Shown piece after piece: positions 11,582-21,898 of a stretch of 64,000 nt of DNA. Location of the stretch: NCBI GenBank assembly GCA_946902985.2, contig OX336388.2:122489894-122553893 (forward strand), read 5' to 3'. Every line of letters begins with the position of its first letter. Position 1 is the first letter of the stretch. The stretch is from Meconema thalassinum (Eukaryota; Arthropoda; Insecta; Orthoptera; Tettigoniidae). Below the pieces are notes generated by a model that was given only the letters and a program-made list of their open reading frames with translations, searched no databases and was not told where the DNA came from. Position numbers and translations under genes: made by a program.

Positions 11582-13539
11582 CTACTTATGCTTGACCGTT
11601 TGCCACCCTTCCCCATCTCTAGTTGGAGATGATGGGACAGGAGAGTACACCTCAATCTCCACATCTCCTTCCGAAGACGAAGAAAATGGAGCGGGCGCTC
11701 TCTTGGGTTGCGCGCGGTCGTCGTCGGACCTCACGAGTCTCGCTCTTGGGGAAGAGCGAGAGCGGTGTCTAGGGACTTTCTCCCTGTCCGAAGACTGGGT
11801 ACTTGTCCCCGACACGCCCCGAGCATGCTTCTTTCTAGACCGACGCAGACGTCTATTCGGGGAAGTAGGTAGTCCCTTCCCCACAGACGTCAGGTCCTTG
11901 CAAAACGAGGCCGCTCCAGCTGGCACCGCTCCTTTGGTGATGGTAGGAGCGGAATGGCCAGCAGATGGCTGAGCTGCCCTGTATGCAGGAGAGGAAGAGA
12001 AACGGCGCTCAACCGCCCGTCTCTTCTCCACCGGTGACTTATTTTTCCTATAGGGGAGTTCCTCCACTCTAATGGGTTTGGCTTCTGCGGGCATCACTCC
12101 CTTGATGGTCGAGGGAGCGGAAGGCCCAACAGATGAAGGAGCCATCCCATCAGCCGGAGGTCGAGAGAGACGGCGCCGCTCCGTCCCCTCTTCTCCACTA
12201 TCTTTATCTTATCAGGTGGGCTGGATGACGATCCAGCCCCGGTCGCAGAAGTCTTCTTTGCCTCGTTGGCAGGGGAAGACTTCTTCTCCGACCGTTTCGG
12301 AGAGGAAGATGACTTCTTCTCCGATTGCGCCGGTTTAGATGGTATAACCGGCGCCTTTTTCACAATGGCCGAAGAAGGTTGTGTAACCTTCTTCGGGCTG
12401 ACAGGTCTCGCTTGGACAGCGAGGGGAGACTTTACGATCTCAGAGTAGTTCGTCGTCAAGGGTACAGCACGGGGAACGAAAGTGGCAGGGGTGATAGGTG
12501 GCGTCACCTTAGCCGCGAAAGATACCGGAAATTCGGGTGCAGTCATATCACGGTATCTCTTTCGAGCGTCGTGATATGAAAGCCGATCCAATGTTCTGAT
12601 TTCTTGGATCTTTGCTTCCTTGCAGAACTCAGGGCACTGCTTCGACCGCGGAGAGTGACTTCCTTGGCAGTTAGGACACGTCGGGGGAGGCGTACACCCC
12701 ACACCGTCATGTGTCCCCTTGCCACACTCTCTACACACCGCCTTGGCAGTGCACCTGGCAGAAACATGACCGAATTTCTGGCAATTGTAGCAGCGCATAG
12801 GTGGAGGGATGTACGGTCTAACGTCGCAATGGTACGACGTGACCTTCACCTGCTTAGGCACTACATCACCCTCAAAATGGAGAATGAAAGCGCCAGTATC
12901 GACGCTATCATTTCCAATTTTCCGGGTGATGCGCCTAATCCTGATGACGCCTCGCTTCCCCAGATCCCGCATCAATTCCGCGTCGCTGTTTAAAATGAGG
13001 TCGCGATGGAATATAACTCCACGGACCTCATTCAGCGTAGCGTGCTTCTCAACCTTAACGGGAATTTCGCCGAAATGCGTGCATTCCAGCAACGCTTCGG
13101 TTTGCTGCCGGTCAACGGTATGCAGCAGGAGCTGCCCGTTCCGGAGCTTGGAAATCCCGTTAAGGTCGCGATATTTCCCCTCGATTTCCTCTGAAAATAA
13201 GATCGATTTTACCTGTTTAAAATCTCCCCCGTCTGTCCTGGTAGCTACCAGTTAGCGAGGAGACCTGTCAACGGGGAACTTCTTATTAAATGCCTCATCC
13301 CAAGGCGTATACACCTTGGGATTCGGTCTACACTCCAGAGACGGCTTTTTAAGTGTGCCACCCTGTACAGGTGTCCGTGATCGTTTAGTACGCATCCCGG
13401 ACGAAATCCTCCCCGAATACTGCCCACTCCGAACGGGGGCTATCACTGTGGGCGCCACCCAGCCAAGGCAATACCTACCTGGCATAGCAGATATTGCCCG
13501 GGGTCCCAGTGCCTCGAACAGGCACTTCCCCCTCGGCAT
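11582..13539 (-). pseudogene. LINE ORF1, zinc-knuckle nucleic-acid-binding protein (broken)
   Basis: ORF1 proteins of I-like elements bind the element RNA. The most likely start is ATG at 13539 (MPRGKCLFEALG). The same frame meets a TAA near 13252 and reopens to about 12094. Three cysteine-rich knuckles are visible: CYNCQKFGHVSARC, CRECGKGTHDGVGC and CPNCQGSHSPRSKQC, followed by QEIRTLDRLSYHDARKRY. The C-terminal part is rich in Ser, Pro and Lys and continues after a frameshift at about 12100-12190 to a stop at 11582. ORF1 ends 29 bp before the ORF2 start. The nonsense codon and frameshift make this copy inactive. Confidence 0.85.
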
Positions 13540-13614
13540 GCACAGGATTTATGCAGCTCCAGTATTCGGCCATGCAGGGACCTTCGTTGTAAGGCGGATA
13601 CTACTGTAGGGTAC

Positions 13615-13948
13615 ATGGCGCACCCACCTGACGGGATGGGGCATACCGTCTAGGCTTTCTGGCCAGATGGCCAAGCTGGTGGCCCTTCCCCTAACAGCAT
13701 GCATGTTTGTTTCTATTGGTCAAACCAGAGCTGGGACCAGAAAACCAAAATCGACCTTTATAAGGCCCCCTCTAAGTCGCCTTTTACGACAGACAGAGGA
13801 TACCGTGGATGAATTCTGCCCTCCCCATCCACAGGGGGTCTGAACAAATCAAAACTGGCAAGTTATTCGGCCATGTCGGCCCTATTAGTCGCCTCCTACG
13901 ACAGGCAGGGCATACCGTGGGTGTATTCTATCCCGCACCCACACGGGG
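13615..13948 (-). repeat. Tandem-like repeats in the LINE 5' untranslated region
   Basis: Two copies of a motif reading (minus strand) CCACGGTATCC..TGTCGTA.AGGCGACT occur at about 13767-13842 and 13879-13947, spaced by about 112 bp, with a weaker third copy near 13622-13660. Repeated 5' monomers commonly hold internal promoters in LINEs; that role is inferred here. Confidence 0.65.
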
Positions 13949-14133
13949 AATCAGGACGTATATATTCTATCAGATGTAAGAGCTCAGTAAACAAATCGCA
14001 TAGCTCTAGTGCCACAAGTGGCCCTAAACTTTTGACCGGTACTGTAGTACCGGTACATCAAGAACTCGCTATAAACCTTCAACTGTGAGTCAAGAGAAAG
14101 TGCCGTACAATTAGGTATATATATGCCTTAGAC

Positions 14134-14617
14134 CAGGCCTGTCCAGGGAAAATGCCACGATTGCAGTCGTCTGCCACGCAAGTGCCACGGCCTTTCCTTA
14201 GTGAATCGGGGGTTGTGTGGGGAATGTGGGGGTCGAGGCATGGCTGAAAGCGAGGGAAATTGTTGCGGTAGTGAGCTGGCGGAAGAACGGGCAACTTTGT
14301 GCGTGGCTTTGAATGGAATCAGTAGCTATAACAAATCCGTTGAATCTTACTGCCTTCTCTTTATTTCGTATTCTTAAAAAGTGACATATCAAACACATCC
14401 ACTTGCCATCCGCTGGCGCTGGTACTAGTAAATAATTAAATTCCCAGGATGGGTTGCTTCCGCCACCCACCTCTTATGTTGAACGTCTTTTTGCCATTCG
14501 CGACTTTTCTACAACTGATATTCCGTTCTATTTAAGACGAGGCTTAGTCTGCCACGGAGCGAGTCTCGTGGCAAGCCGTGGCGCCACAGCCACCAGTGGC
14601 ATGGCTGGACAGGCCTG
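14134..14617. mobile_element. hAT-type MITE, 484 bp
   Basis: The ends are CAGGCCTGTCCAG at 14134 and its complement ending at 14617, typical of hAT termini. Flanks are CCTTAGAC (14126-14133) and CCCTAGAC (14618-14625), an 8-bp target duplication with one mismatch. Repeated TGCCACG motifs lie inside both ends. It encodes no transposase. Confidence 0.75.
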
Positions 14618-15129
14618 CCCTAGACTAGAACAGAGGTGGCCATACCGCACGCCGGGCGTGCTGTCACGCTGGCTTCACGCTGAGCTGGTGTGCTTCTGGC
14701 GCAAACGGCCGGTGGGGAAAGACTATATGTCTCTCTCTCTCTAGCTCGCTTTCCCGTCGTAAGCCTTGTTCCCACGGCCTGTGGCTTGGCGAGCCTGATC
14801 TGAAGTTTGCCAGACCTCATGCCGTGGGAACGCAAAGACTCGTTATTACTCGGGTTGGCTCAAGGTGGTTTGGCCTTTCCCGTGTATTGTCGGTACCTCC
14901 CTCCGACATCAAAGGCTTGGGGCTTGACGGACGACAGACCTCGAGCATCCGTTCCCACGATCTGTTGTGGTTTGTTGCAATTTGTTGCAGTTTGTTGCAG
15001 TGGATTGTGCAGGTTTATTCAGTTTTCTGAACGTTTTAAGTGCTTGATTACGGACAATTATGGAATGGTCCAATGTAGTGATTATGGAGTTTTTAGATCT
15101 GTACAAAGTAGAACCATCGTTGTTCTTGT
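14618..15129. repeat. Unclassified repeat sequence, partly shared with 20172-20270
   Basis: The segment 14957-15053 (ACGATCTGTTGTGGTTTGTT, then repeated TTTGTTGCA units, then GAACGTTTTAAGTGCTTGAT) recurs on the opposite strand at 20172-20270. Near 14766, TTGTTCCCACGGCCTGTGGC matches the complement of about 17425-17450. These are traces of dispersed elements whose ends I could not define. No gene is supported. Confidence 0.5.
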
Positions 15130-15137
15130 TTGAGTCT

Positions 15138-16244
15138 TCAGTATTTTGACGGGTTTGTTGCAGCACTCCATTCCTCCCTGTTCTGAGCTAATCGTTTCAT
15201 CTCTACATAGCTACCACACCCTACATCCGAGGCAATCTGTTTAACATATTCTAACCTTGGTCTACCCCTACAATTCTTGTCCTCAACCCTTCCTTCTAAA
15301 ACTAAGCTTGCTATTCCAGGGTGTCTTAGTATGTGTCCTACTAACCTATCTCTTCTCTTCATTAGCAGTCGCCAGAAATATCTCTCCCCTCCCACTCGTC
15401 TTAATACCTCTTCGTTTGTAACCCTATCTACCCATCTCATCTTCATCATTCTCCTGTAACACCACATTTCAAATGCTTTAATTCTCCTCTTTTCTGCTGC
15501 ACCAATAGTCCACGTTTCACTTCCATAGAGCGCCACGCTCCAGACAAAGGCTTTCAAAAACGACTTCCTAACACCGAAATCTATATTCGATGTCAACAGA
15601 TTCCTTTTTTGTAGAAATGCTTTCCTTGCCTGAGCCAACCTACTTTTTACATCCTCTTTGCTTCGTCCATCACTGGTTATTTTGCTTCCGAAGTAACAGA
15701 AGTCTCCTACATCCTTCAGCTTTTCACCTGCCAATTTGATGACCATAGAGGTTTCTGATTTATTTCGGCTGCATTCCAGTAATTTTGTTTTACATTCATT
15801 AATTTTCATCATGTATTCATTCCGTAAGACGGAGTCCATACCATTCCAATACTCATTCAAATCCTCAGGCTTGTCGGCCAAGATGACGATGTCATCAGCA
15901 AATCTCAGAGTTGAAATTATTTCTCCTTGAATATTCACTCCCACTTTAAATGTTTCTCCCATTTCCTTCATTGCTTGTTCAATGTAAATATTGAAAAGTA
16001 TGGGTGATAAGTAGCAGCCTTGCCTTACACCTTTCTGAATACCAGCTTCTCTCTCATGTCCTTCAGCTCGAATGACTGCTGTCTGGTTTCTGTATAGATT
16101 GTAGATCACCCTCCTATCCCTGTACTTTATTCCAATAGATTTCAAAATGTCAAACATTTTTGTCCAATCAACGTTATCAGAAGCCTTTTCTAAGTCTACA
16201 AATGCCATGAACGTTCTCTTATCTATCCTTATTCTACCTTCCAA
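15138..16244 (-). CDS. Reverse-transcriptase C-terminal half of a 5'-truncated RTE-like LINE
   Basis: An uninterrupted 368-codon frame encodes the central and C-terminal part of a non-LTR reverse transcriptase that copies element RNA at a nicked target. Visible motifs are FMAFVDLEKASDNVDW, GVRQGCYLSPILFNIYIE, LRFADDIVILADKPEDLN (catalytic ADD), YFGSKITSDGRSKEDVKSR, YGSETWTIGAAEKRRIKA and VTNEEVLRRVGGER. The endonuclease is absent because the copy is 5'-truncated at about 16247. The ATG is probably an internal methionine. The 3' end (TGAAGACTCAAACAAGAAC) lies at about 15130. A shorter sister copy is at 62484-63204. The intact frame suggests a fairly young copy. Confidence 0.88.
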   Translation of the reverse strand: MEGRIRIDKRTFMAFVDLEKASDNVDWTKMFDILKSIGIKYRDRRVIYNLYRNQTAVIRAEGHEREAGIQKGVRQGCYLSPILFNIYIEQAMKEMGETFKVGVNIQGEIISTLRFADDIVILADKPEDLNEYWNGMDSVLRNEYMMKINECKTKLLECSRNKSETSMVIKLAGEKLKDVGDFCYFGSKITSDGRSKEDVKSRLAQARKAFLQKRNLLTSNIDFGVRKSFLKAFVWSVALYGSETWTIGAAEKRRIKAFEMWCYRRMMKMRWVDRVTNEEVLRRVGGERYFWRLLMKRRDRLVGHILRHPGIASLVLEGRVEDKNCRGRPRLEYVKQIASDVGCGSYVEMKRLAQNREEWSAATNPSKY

Positions 16245-16247
16245 AAT

Positions 16248-16496
16248 CTACCCACAAAATGCTGACCACGAAAATAGAAACAAGATATATGACGCTTGGA
16301 AGTGAATCCAAGACAGCATCAGGGTGGAGTGTTCTTTAAAAGAACTGAAAAAGAAGAAGGTAAAAAACAGTACTGGAACTAAAAAGGTGAATAAGCCAGA
16401 ATGGTTTTGCATCTATCTACTGTATAAGCACAGTGAACACTGTACCTACTACAGTAGCTTTGGTGACTCTTTTATGGACAAGTGGCCGCTCGAGAG
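16248..16496. other. No gene recognised
   Basis: Sequence between the truncated LINE and foldback element B. A small inverted repeat (TTGGTGACTC at about 16459 and GAGAGTCACCAAG at about 16492) includes the target site of element B. Confidence 0.4.
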
Positions 16497-16504
16497 TCAC
16501 CAAG

Positions 16505-17317
16505 CGGTTATAGGACATAACGTACCACTTGGCCGGCTGATTACCTGCGAAGAGTCAGCTAATGACTTTAAAATATTTAGGAGAGGACATAACGTACCAC
16601 TTGAAGTATTTAGGGTGCATGAAACCCTAAACGCACGGCCACTTTATCGGTTTTGCTCAATTAATCCTGGTGATAAATACGTGAACAATAACATAACATA
16701 AAATAACATAAAATATGATAAGTTTTTGGATTGCCATTACACTTTATCCAGGCTTTGGACTGGCAAAATGTTTAAAAAACATTTTGGCGTGTTTAAAATC
16801 AGGTGTGGTTAAGCTCTCGTCATTTGTTGTTTTCTTTACTTTGTTATTTTTTAATTTAAAAAAATAAATTGATTTTTGAGGGTTTTATATTATAGCGAAT
16901 AGCAAGTTCGTCATGTGAAGTTTCATTCCAAGTTCTGCGAATATGAGAGAGCTCTCAAGCACGATTTCAAGTTTCCGTTCTCTTCATACCGCTTCATTAT
17001 TCTGTCAAGCCGTTCATCATACTTGACATATTTCTTCTTTCTCTTTGAACTTTTAATGTACAATTCGTACTTCATGAAGGCGCATGTTACAATACCAAAA
17101 TGATTAAAGCCGCACAGTGTGATCGCCACTGATGTTTATGTGGCAATGAACCTGTAACTGGAATGCCCGTCTGACATCAAGTGGTACGTTATGTCCTAGT
17201 GTAAATATTTGGGATTACGGGAAAACCGTTCTTAGGTAGATAACGACCTAGGTGGTACGTTATGTCCTCGAAAATCAAGTGGTACGTTTTGTCCGTGGTA
17301 CGTTATGTCCGGACACC
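16505..17317. mobile_element. Foldback element B with GGACATAACGTACCAC arrays, 8-bp TSD
   Basis: The motif GGACATAACGTACCACTT occurs twice in the left arm (about 16513 and 16588). Its complement occurs four times in the right arm (about 17181, 17250, 17280 with one change, and 17295). The flanks carry an exact 8-bp repeat TCACCAAG at 16497-16504 and 17318-17325. The right terminus GTCCGGACAC and the core (about 16740-16840: CTTTATCCAGGCTTTGGA, TTTTGGCGTGTTTAAAATCA) match foldback element A. No transposase is encoded. The two elements are therefore one family whose arm motifs differ. Confidence 0.8.
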
Positions 17318-17325
17318 TCACCAAG

Positions 17326-17806
17326 CCACGAGCCTTTTCACTCCATGGGAACTGCTTGAGGTCAGAATACGACAGAGCACGACAGGCCACAGCAGACTAT
17401 TTAATACAAGTCTTTGAGTACACACGCAAAGCCACAGGCCGTGGGAACAAGACTTTACCCCCTCCCGTACTGTCTTGGCTGTGTCGAAGGTCAAACGGTC
17501 GCGGTGTGGTGTCCCTTATCTTGTTGTATAGTCCCACGCAGGTCTTATACACCGAAATGTGCACGTGGCGACGGCTATTTTGTGTTTGGGTATGAACTCA
17601 AGAATAATATTTACAAAGCAAAAGCACGTGGAGGCTCATGACAACCCTATCAAGTGACTTAAGTGTCTATTGTGTACGCCCTTAGCCTCCAATTATTGGA
17701 GGCTAAGGTTGGTCCTGCACATAAACAAATGACTATATCTCATTCACAGAATCTGTGAAGTAGGTTTGCGCATGACGTCACACAGAGGAAGTGAAAAGAG
17801 AATGCT
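17326..17806. other. No gene recognised
   Basis: About 480 bp without a supported gene. The stretch 17425-17450 (AAAGCCACAGGCCGTGGGAA) is the complement of a segment near 14766, so part of it is an old dispersed element. A small perfect hairpin (TTAGCCTCCAATTATTGGAG, then GCTAA) lies at about 17682-17707. Confidence 0.4.
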
Positions 17807-18160
17807 ATGGGTGGAGCTTGGAAGCCCAGCCGTTGTGAGAGTTGGTTGAAGCCAAGTTCGCACCTCCCACCTGCGCTAATTATTCAGTGGCATCGCGTCT
17901 CCAGATGGGGCCACTCCCAGGGATCTTGCGGCTCTCCAGTCCACTGTAACCGGTGTTCAGGTGCCCATCACCACACCGGCTGCACGGTGCCGCGAGACGC
18001 GCCGGTGTGCGCCAACTGCATGGGTGACCATCCGTCATCCCATCGCAGTTACCCAGTCTACAGGTCCATGGCAAGAGCAGGGAGGAAGGTGGCTCGTTCC
18101 CATGGACCGCCCGCTAGGCCCCTGCTTCGGCAGGTGAGGCCCCCCTCCACTCTCCGGTGA
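17807..18160 (+). pseudogene. LINE ORF1 fragment with cysteine knuckles (Jockey/CR1-like)
   Basis: The translation contains a row of CCHC-like knuckles: a first one that has lost its leading cysteines (WHRVSRWGHSQGSC), then CNRCSGAHHHTGC, then CANCMGDHPSSHRSYPVYRS. This layout is typical of the RNA-binding ORF1 protein of Jockey/CR1-type LINEs. No coiled-coil or upstream part is seen, and the following DNA contains no endonuclease or reverse transcriptase, so the copy is a fragment. A shared noncoding repeat follows at 18390-18705. Confidence 0.65.
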
Positions 18161-18389
18161 CGGAGGCTCGGTACCAGGGAGCCCATGGAGATCGGGTAGT
18201 GGCGCAGGTTCTTCGGATACTTGTTCCATTGCTCGGTAGCCGGCAAGGCCCGCGCTGATCCCAGCAGTGCCGAGTTCTAACGGATTCCCCGGAGACGAAC
18301 AGGCGAGAAGACGGACATGGATCTGGTGCATGATACCTTCTCCCATCTAACAACAACCTACTCATTTCCATATCCACATTTCCTTGCAT

Positions 18390-18705
18390 GTGGCAATAAC
18401 CAAGCCGCCAGGTTTTACGTGTAGGCAATCTTTCCTTTCTGCCGATGCGGTTTTCCCTGGCCCTACAATCGTACCCTTATGTATGTGTACATATTTAATA
18501 TATACCTATGTTAATATATGCTAATTATGCCTGGTAAATCGCGACCGCGATCGGACAGGCACTAAGTCCTAAATTACATTCCTTCTATCCAATCCCCTAT
18601 GCTTTCTCTTCTACTATCGTAGATTAACTGCATGTCGGAGGCACCAGTAGTAAGGTCAGGTGCCACGCGGGGGGTGCGGGTACTCCTTCGCCCCCCCCCC
18701 CCCCC
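18390..18705 (+). repeat. Dispersed repeat shared with 56823-57190 (minus)
   Basis: The sequence from AAGCCGCCAGGTTTTACGTG through CTGCATGTCGGAGGCACCAG to a poly-C tract recurs in inverse orientation at 56823-57190, where it also ends in a G/C homopolymer. The copies differ by small insertions, including an AT-rich stretch. It may be the noncoding end of the LINE whose ORF1 fragment lies just upstream. Confidence 0.75.
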
Positions 18706-18959
18706 AAAAAAAAAGAAAAAATCTCATTGCCCAGTCAGCCGAGTCGCTCCTATGCGCAGACTACGTGTTTTCACACTGGCACTACGCAGATTGCTTGGAC
18801 GGTGTTTAGCTGTTTGTTGAACAATTAGAGAATCATCTTGTAACGTGGTCATAGTTCTGTTCCCAATAACATTATTGTTATTATTCAAATGAGGTATAGT
18901 TGCATTTTTTGTGGAGTTAGTTGAGGATTTATATTTAGCCTATTAAATGTTGTTGTTTA

Positions 18960-19470
18960 TATTAAATCAAAGTGCGATTCATTATTAACGAAAAAAACAC
19001 ACCAAGTAAATGGTCAATGGAGATTACTGCCGAATGAAGTGGTATATCGAGAGAGTGAATCAATAATAGATACAATGCGGAAAAGGAGAATCTCTTTATT
19101 CTGCCATATCTCACGCCTACTAATAGAACAGCTCTTTAGTTACTTCTGGAAGAGTAAAACAAAGAACAACTGGTTCAAGGAGATTTAGATGAATTAAATT
19201 TAACGATGCTCCAAATTAAAAATAGAGAAGAGAAGAATAGTTTAAAGAAAAAATACTCACGATTCACATTAACAATATTTGAACGAAAAAAAACCTACAC
19301 TATTACAGATGAACAAAGGGCATTCAGGACAGATAGAATGAGGACATTTTGGGTGGAGAAGAAGCTGAAGCTGAATCGCTAATCTTCAAATACCGTTGTT
19401 AGACTTAATTGTATTTGTATTGATTAAAGTGCTCCAATGAGGGCGTAAAATATGGGGGGAAAAGTGCGAT
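18960..19470 (+). mobile_element. LINE 3' end, family with GTGCTCCAATG terminus
   Basis: Broken frames on the plus strand encode the end of a LINE reverse-transcriptase protein (KHTKxNGQWRLLPNEVVYRE-like, later TITDEQRAFRTDRMR with a basic tail). The element finishes with GTGCTCCAATGAGGGCGTAA at about 19428. The same terminus ends the copies at 60130-60985 and 62008-62268. Stops and frameshifts are frequent. Confidence 0.65.
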
Positions 19471-19671
19471 TCAGATGAATGCTATCTACATCCCATATCC
19501 CACGCTATGGATAAAATTGATTCTCTAATAACCTCTTCACAGACCCGACGAGAGGGAGGGGCAAACGGGGCTGCAGCCCTGGTGCCCAGTCTAGCTGAGG
19601 GACCCACCAAAGTAAAAAAAAAAATCAGAGTAGACACATTTACCGAATTTTACGTATTTGACAACAAATTT

Positions 19672-20151
19672 TCCGTAGCGTAGCGGTCAGCATGGTTAGC
19701 TGCCGCCCCGGAGGCCCTGGGTTCGATTCCCGGCTCTGCCACGAAATTTGAAAAGTGGTATGAGGACTGGAACGGGGTCTACTCAGCCTCGGATGTTCCA
19801 AATGAATAGAGGGGGTTCGATTCCCACCTCAGCCATCTTCGAAGTGGTTTTCCGTGGTTTCCCACTTCGTCTTCGGGCAAATGCCGGGAAGGTACCTTCT
19901 TCAAGGGCACGGCCGCCTCCTTCCCTCTTCCTTGCCTATCCATCCTGACTATCCATTACCTTCCCTCATGAGGCCCCTGTTCGCATTGCATGGGCGAGGT
20001 GCCAATCACACCTCACCAGTTGTATCCACTCCGATTAGATGTTCCCAGCTCTAGGACACTGCCCGTAGAGGCGGTAGTGGTGAGTTCCCTCGCTGAGTCC
20101 GTGGGTTCCACCAACCTGGAGGGTAAACGACTAAGAAAAAGAGAAGAAGAA
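19672..20151 (+). mobile_element. tRNA-derived SINE, family S2
   Basis: The head has tRNA-like promoter boxes (GTAGCGTAGCGGTCAGCATG and GGGTTCGATTCCCGG) and a body of 480 bp ending in GAAGAAGAA. A second GGTTCGATTCCC lies at about 19815. Target duplications GACAACAAATTT flank it at 19660-19671 and 20152-20163. The inverse copy is at 61250-61720. Confidence 0.88.
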
Positions 20152-20171
20152 GACAACAAATTTGACATTTT

Positions 20172-20447
20172 ATGATATTCCGTAATCAAGCACTTTAAAC
20201 GTTCAGAAAACTGAATAAACCTGCACAAACCACTGCAACAAACTGCAACAAACCACAACAGATCGTGGAGGAATAGTAAAGTTTCCACTGTTTATAGGGA
20301 GGAAAGTTTGTAAACATTTCAACTCAACCTAAATGCCGCTAAGCTGCATTTATGAACCTTCGCAAAGTTCGAATTTTAGTGCATGAGATTGTGAAAAGCG
20401 TTGAACTTGTTCTTGTGATCAGAGAGAGAGTAAAATTTTCTGTCGGC
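20172..20447. repeat. Repeat fragment shared with 14957-15053, then unannotated sequence
   Basis: The complement of the 14957-15053 repeat occupies about 20172-20270. The next 170 bp hold nothing I can identify. Confidence 0.55.
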
Positions 20448-20974
20448 GGCTTCGGTGGCGTAGTTGGTAGCATGCTGAGCTTCTATGCCCAAGATCGCGT
20501 GTTCAAACCCTGCCGAAGCCGTCGGAGTTTTTAAGAGCGTTAAAAATCCCTCAGTGTGCCTTCCTTCGGAGGGGAAGTAAAGCCGGCGGTCCCATGTCGT
20601 AGATTTATGGCATGTTAAAGAACCTTCCACTAATTACACCTGTGTGAAGCTAAATTGGATAGGTGAAGAATGTAAACAACGCTCTTAGGTTTCTACGTTC
20701 GTTGCCAAGAGCCGATTGCGGTGGCGTCTAGTAACTAAGTTATGAACTAGGCCTAGTAGTTATTGACGGTGGCGTTTGGCGGCAAAAGTAGGAACTACTT
20801 GAAAAAATTCAATGTATGCACTCCTTACTTGAATTGAAAACAGATAACACACACTAATACAGTCATCACAATTAACACCGGTTATCAGACAGATTCTACA
20901 CACACCCAAAGTACACGGGGCTACATGACCGCGTTGTCGCAGCCCCTAAACTGAGGAACCAACCAACCAACCAA
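20444..20974 (+). mobile_element. tRNA-derived SINE, family S1
   Basis: The same head (GGCTTCGGTGGCGTAGTTGG and a B box GTTCAAACCC), body and ACCAACCAACC tail as the copy at 5461-5982. The flanks (AAATTTTCTGTC and AAATGTTCGGTC) may be a decayed target duplication with three mismatches. The sequence from 20975 to 21263 holds no recognisable gene. Confidence 0.85.
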
Positions 20975-21263
20975 ATGTTCGGTCAGATACAACAGAAACG
21001 ACATTGCAAATTTACAATGAACAAAACTAGTACGTTCCTAAAAAAGAAAATTAATAGATTCACAAAGTTCTTAGGGGGCTTTAAAAATAAATAAAAAACA
21101 AAATTGATATTTACACGATGTCACGGGACGAACAAATATAGAGGGGGCCCGTAAGTCCTAACCCGGGGGCCCGTACTTGCTCTCCATGGCCCTGCCTCTT
21201 CATGGTACATTGCACCTCAGAAAGCAAGTTAACTGCCTTGTAATATGATATTGTTCCCAAATA

Positions 21264-21898
21264 CAGTGGCTAATTCGAACTTCTATAGTTCGAAATCTTC
21301 TTCAATTCGAATTCTTTTTCTTGGCCCCTAGCATTTTATATACAATCAATGCTAAAAATAATCGTGGTTAATTCGAATTATATTTTGGATAATTCGAAGT
21401 TTTTACGTGTAAAAATTCCAAAAAACAAGATGGTTCCCGAAAAAACTGTTCCGAGTGAAGCCCAAGCAACAAATCACATCACAGAATTTAGGCGTTTTTT
21501 TTAAGTAGAACTGACGTAGGTGATCCTTCTTTCCGTTTCTTTTAAATGTGTTAGATTATTTTGTGATGGCCGAGAGACTTAACTGTAGAAACCGGTAATA
21601 ATCTCAAACTTTTTTGAAAAACAGTTCATTCCTCTAAGACTTAACTAGATTACTGGATTATTACTGTCGTTAAATAGCTGAATAGTACATTTTGGTTTTA
21701 TTTTATCATTTGAAACTTTTGAGGTTATTCACGATACTGTTATTATACAGTGCCGTTGTCTGTTAATCTGCTTTGTTGAACATAAATCATTATGTAAACG
21801 TAGTACAATATATTTAAAGAACTTTCTTAATTCGAATGTTTGGATAATTTGAATTTTCTTACTGGTCCCTTGACGTTCGAATTATCCAAGTTCCACTG
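21264..21898. mobile_element. Pogo-like MITE with TTCGAATTA-rich termini
   Basis: Left end CAGTGGCTAATTCGAACTT and right end (complement) CAGTGGAACTTGGATAATTC are flanked by TA at 21262-21263 and 21899-21900. The left subterminal region carries several TTCGAA/AATTCGAA motifs. The element is 635 bp and has no transposase. The termini match the general pogo/Tigger pattern, but this element is not the same as the one at 4921. Confidence 0.75.

Larger units (their letters stand above)
7616..13948 (-). mobile_element. Full-length I-like LINE (non-LTR retrotransposon), 6.3 kb
   Basis: The element is flanked by AATCAGGACGTA at 7604-7615 and 13949-13960, a 12-bp target duplication that also restores the host foldback arm. 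From its 5' end (right side) it has an untranslated region with about 112-bp repeats, ORF1 with zinc knuckles, and ORF2 with AP endonuclease, reverse transcriptase, RNase H and a C-terminal CCHC motif. It ends in ACAACAATAACTA. This order, with RNase H, fits the I clade. Several frameshifts and stops show that the copy is inactive. A related 3' tail (about 27780-27825) lies in the Harbinger element. Confidence 0.92.
6672..14044. mobile_element. Tc1-like long-TIR (foldback) element, split by a LINE and a SINE
   Basis: Both ends start CAGTACCGGTCAAAAGTTTA (left at 6672; right as its complement ending at 14044) and are flanked by TA at 6670-6671 and 14045-14046, the Tc1/mariner target. The inverted arms run for more than 400 bp; for example the left-arm segment near 6849 (TGTTGGAAGGTCACACC) pairs with the segment ending at about 7560. 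Removing the LINE (7616-13948) and the SINE fragment (6957-7074), each with one target copy, leaves about 900 bp with no transposase. It is therefore a non-autonomous hairpin element. Confidence 0.85.

Noticed and set aside
11592..11972. Long plus-strand frame opposite LINE ORF1
   Set aside because: It is a shadow of the GC-rich ORF1 coding sequence on the minus strand.
16505..17317. Repeated GGACATAACGTACCAC motif considered as an operator array or CRISPR
   Set aside because: Orientation is inverted between two arms, spacing is irregular, and an 8-bp target duplication flanks the unit, so it is a mobile element.
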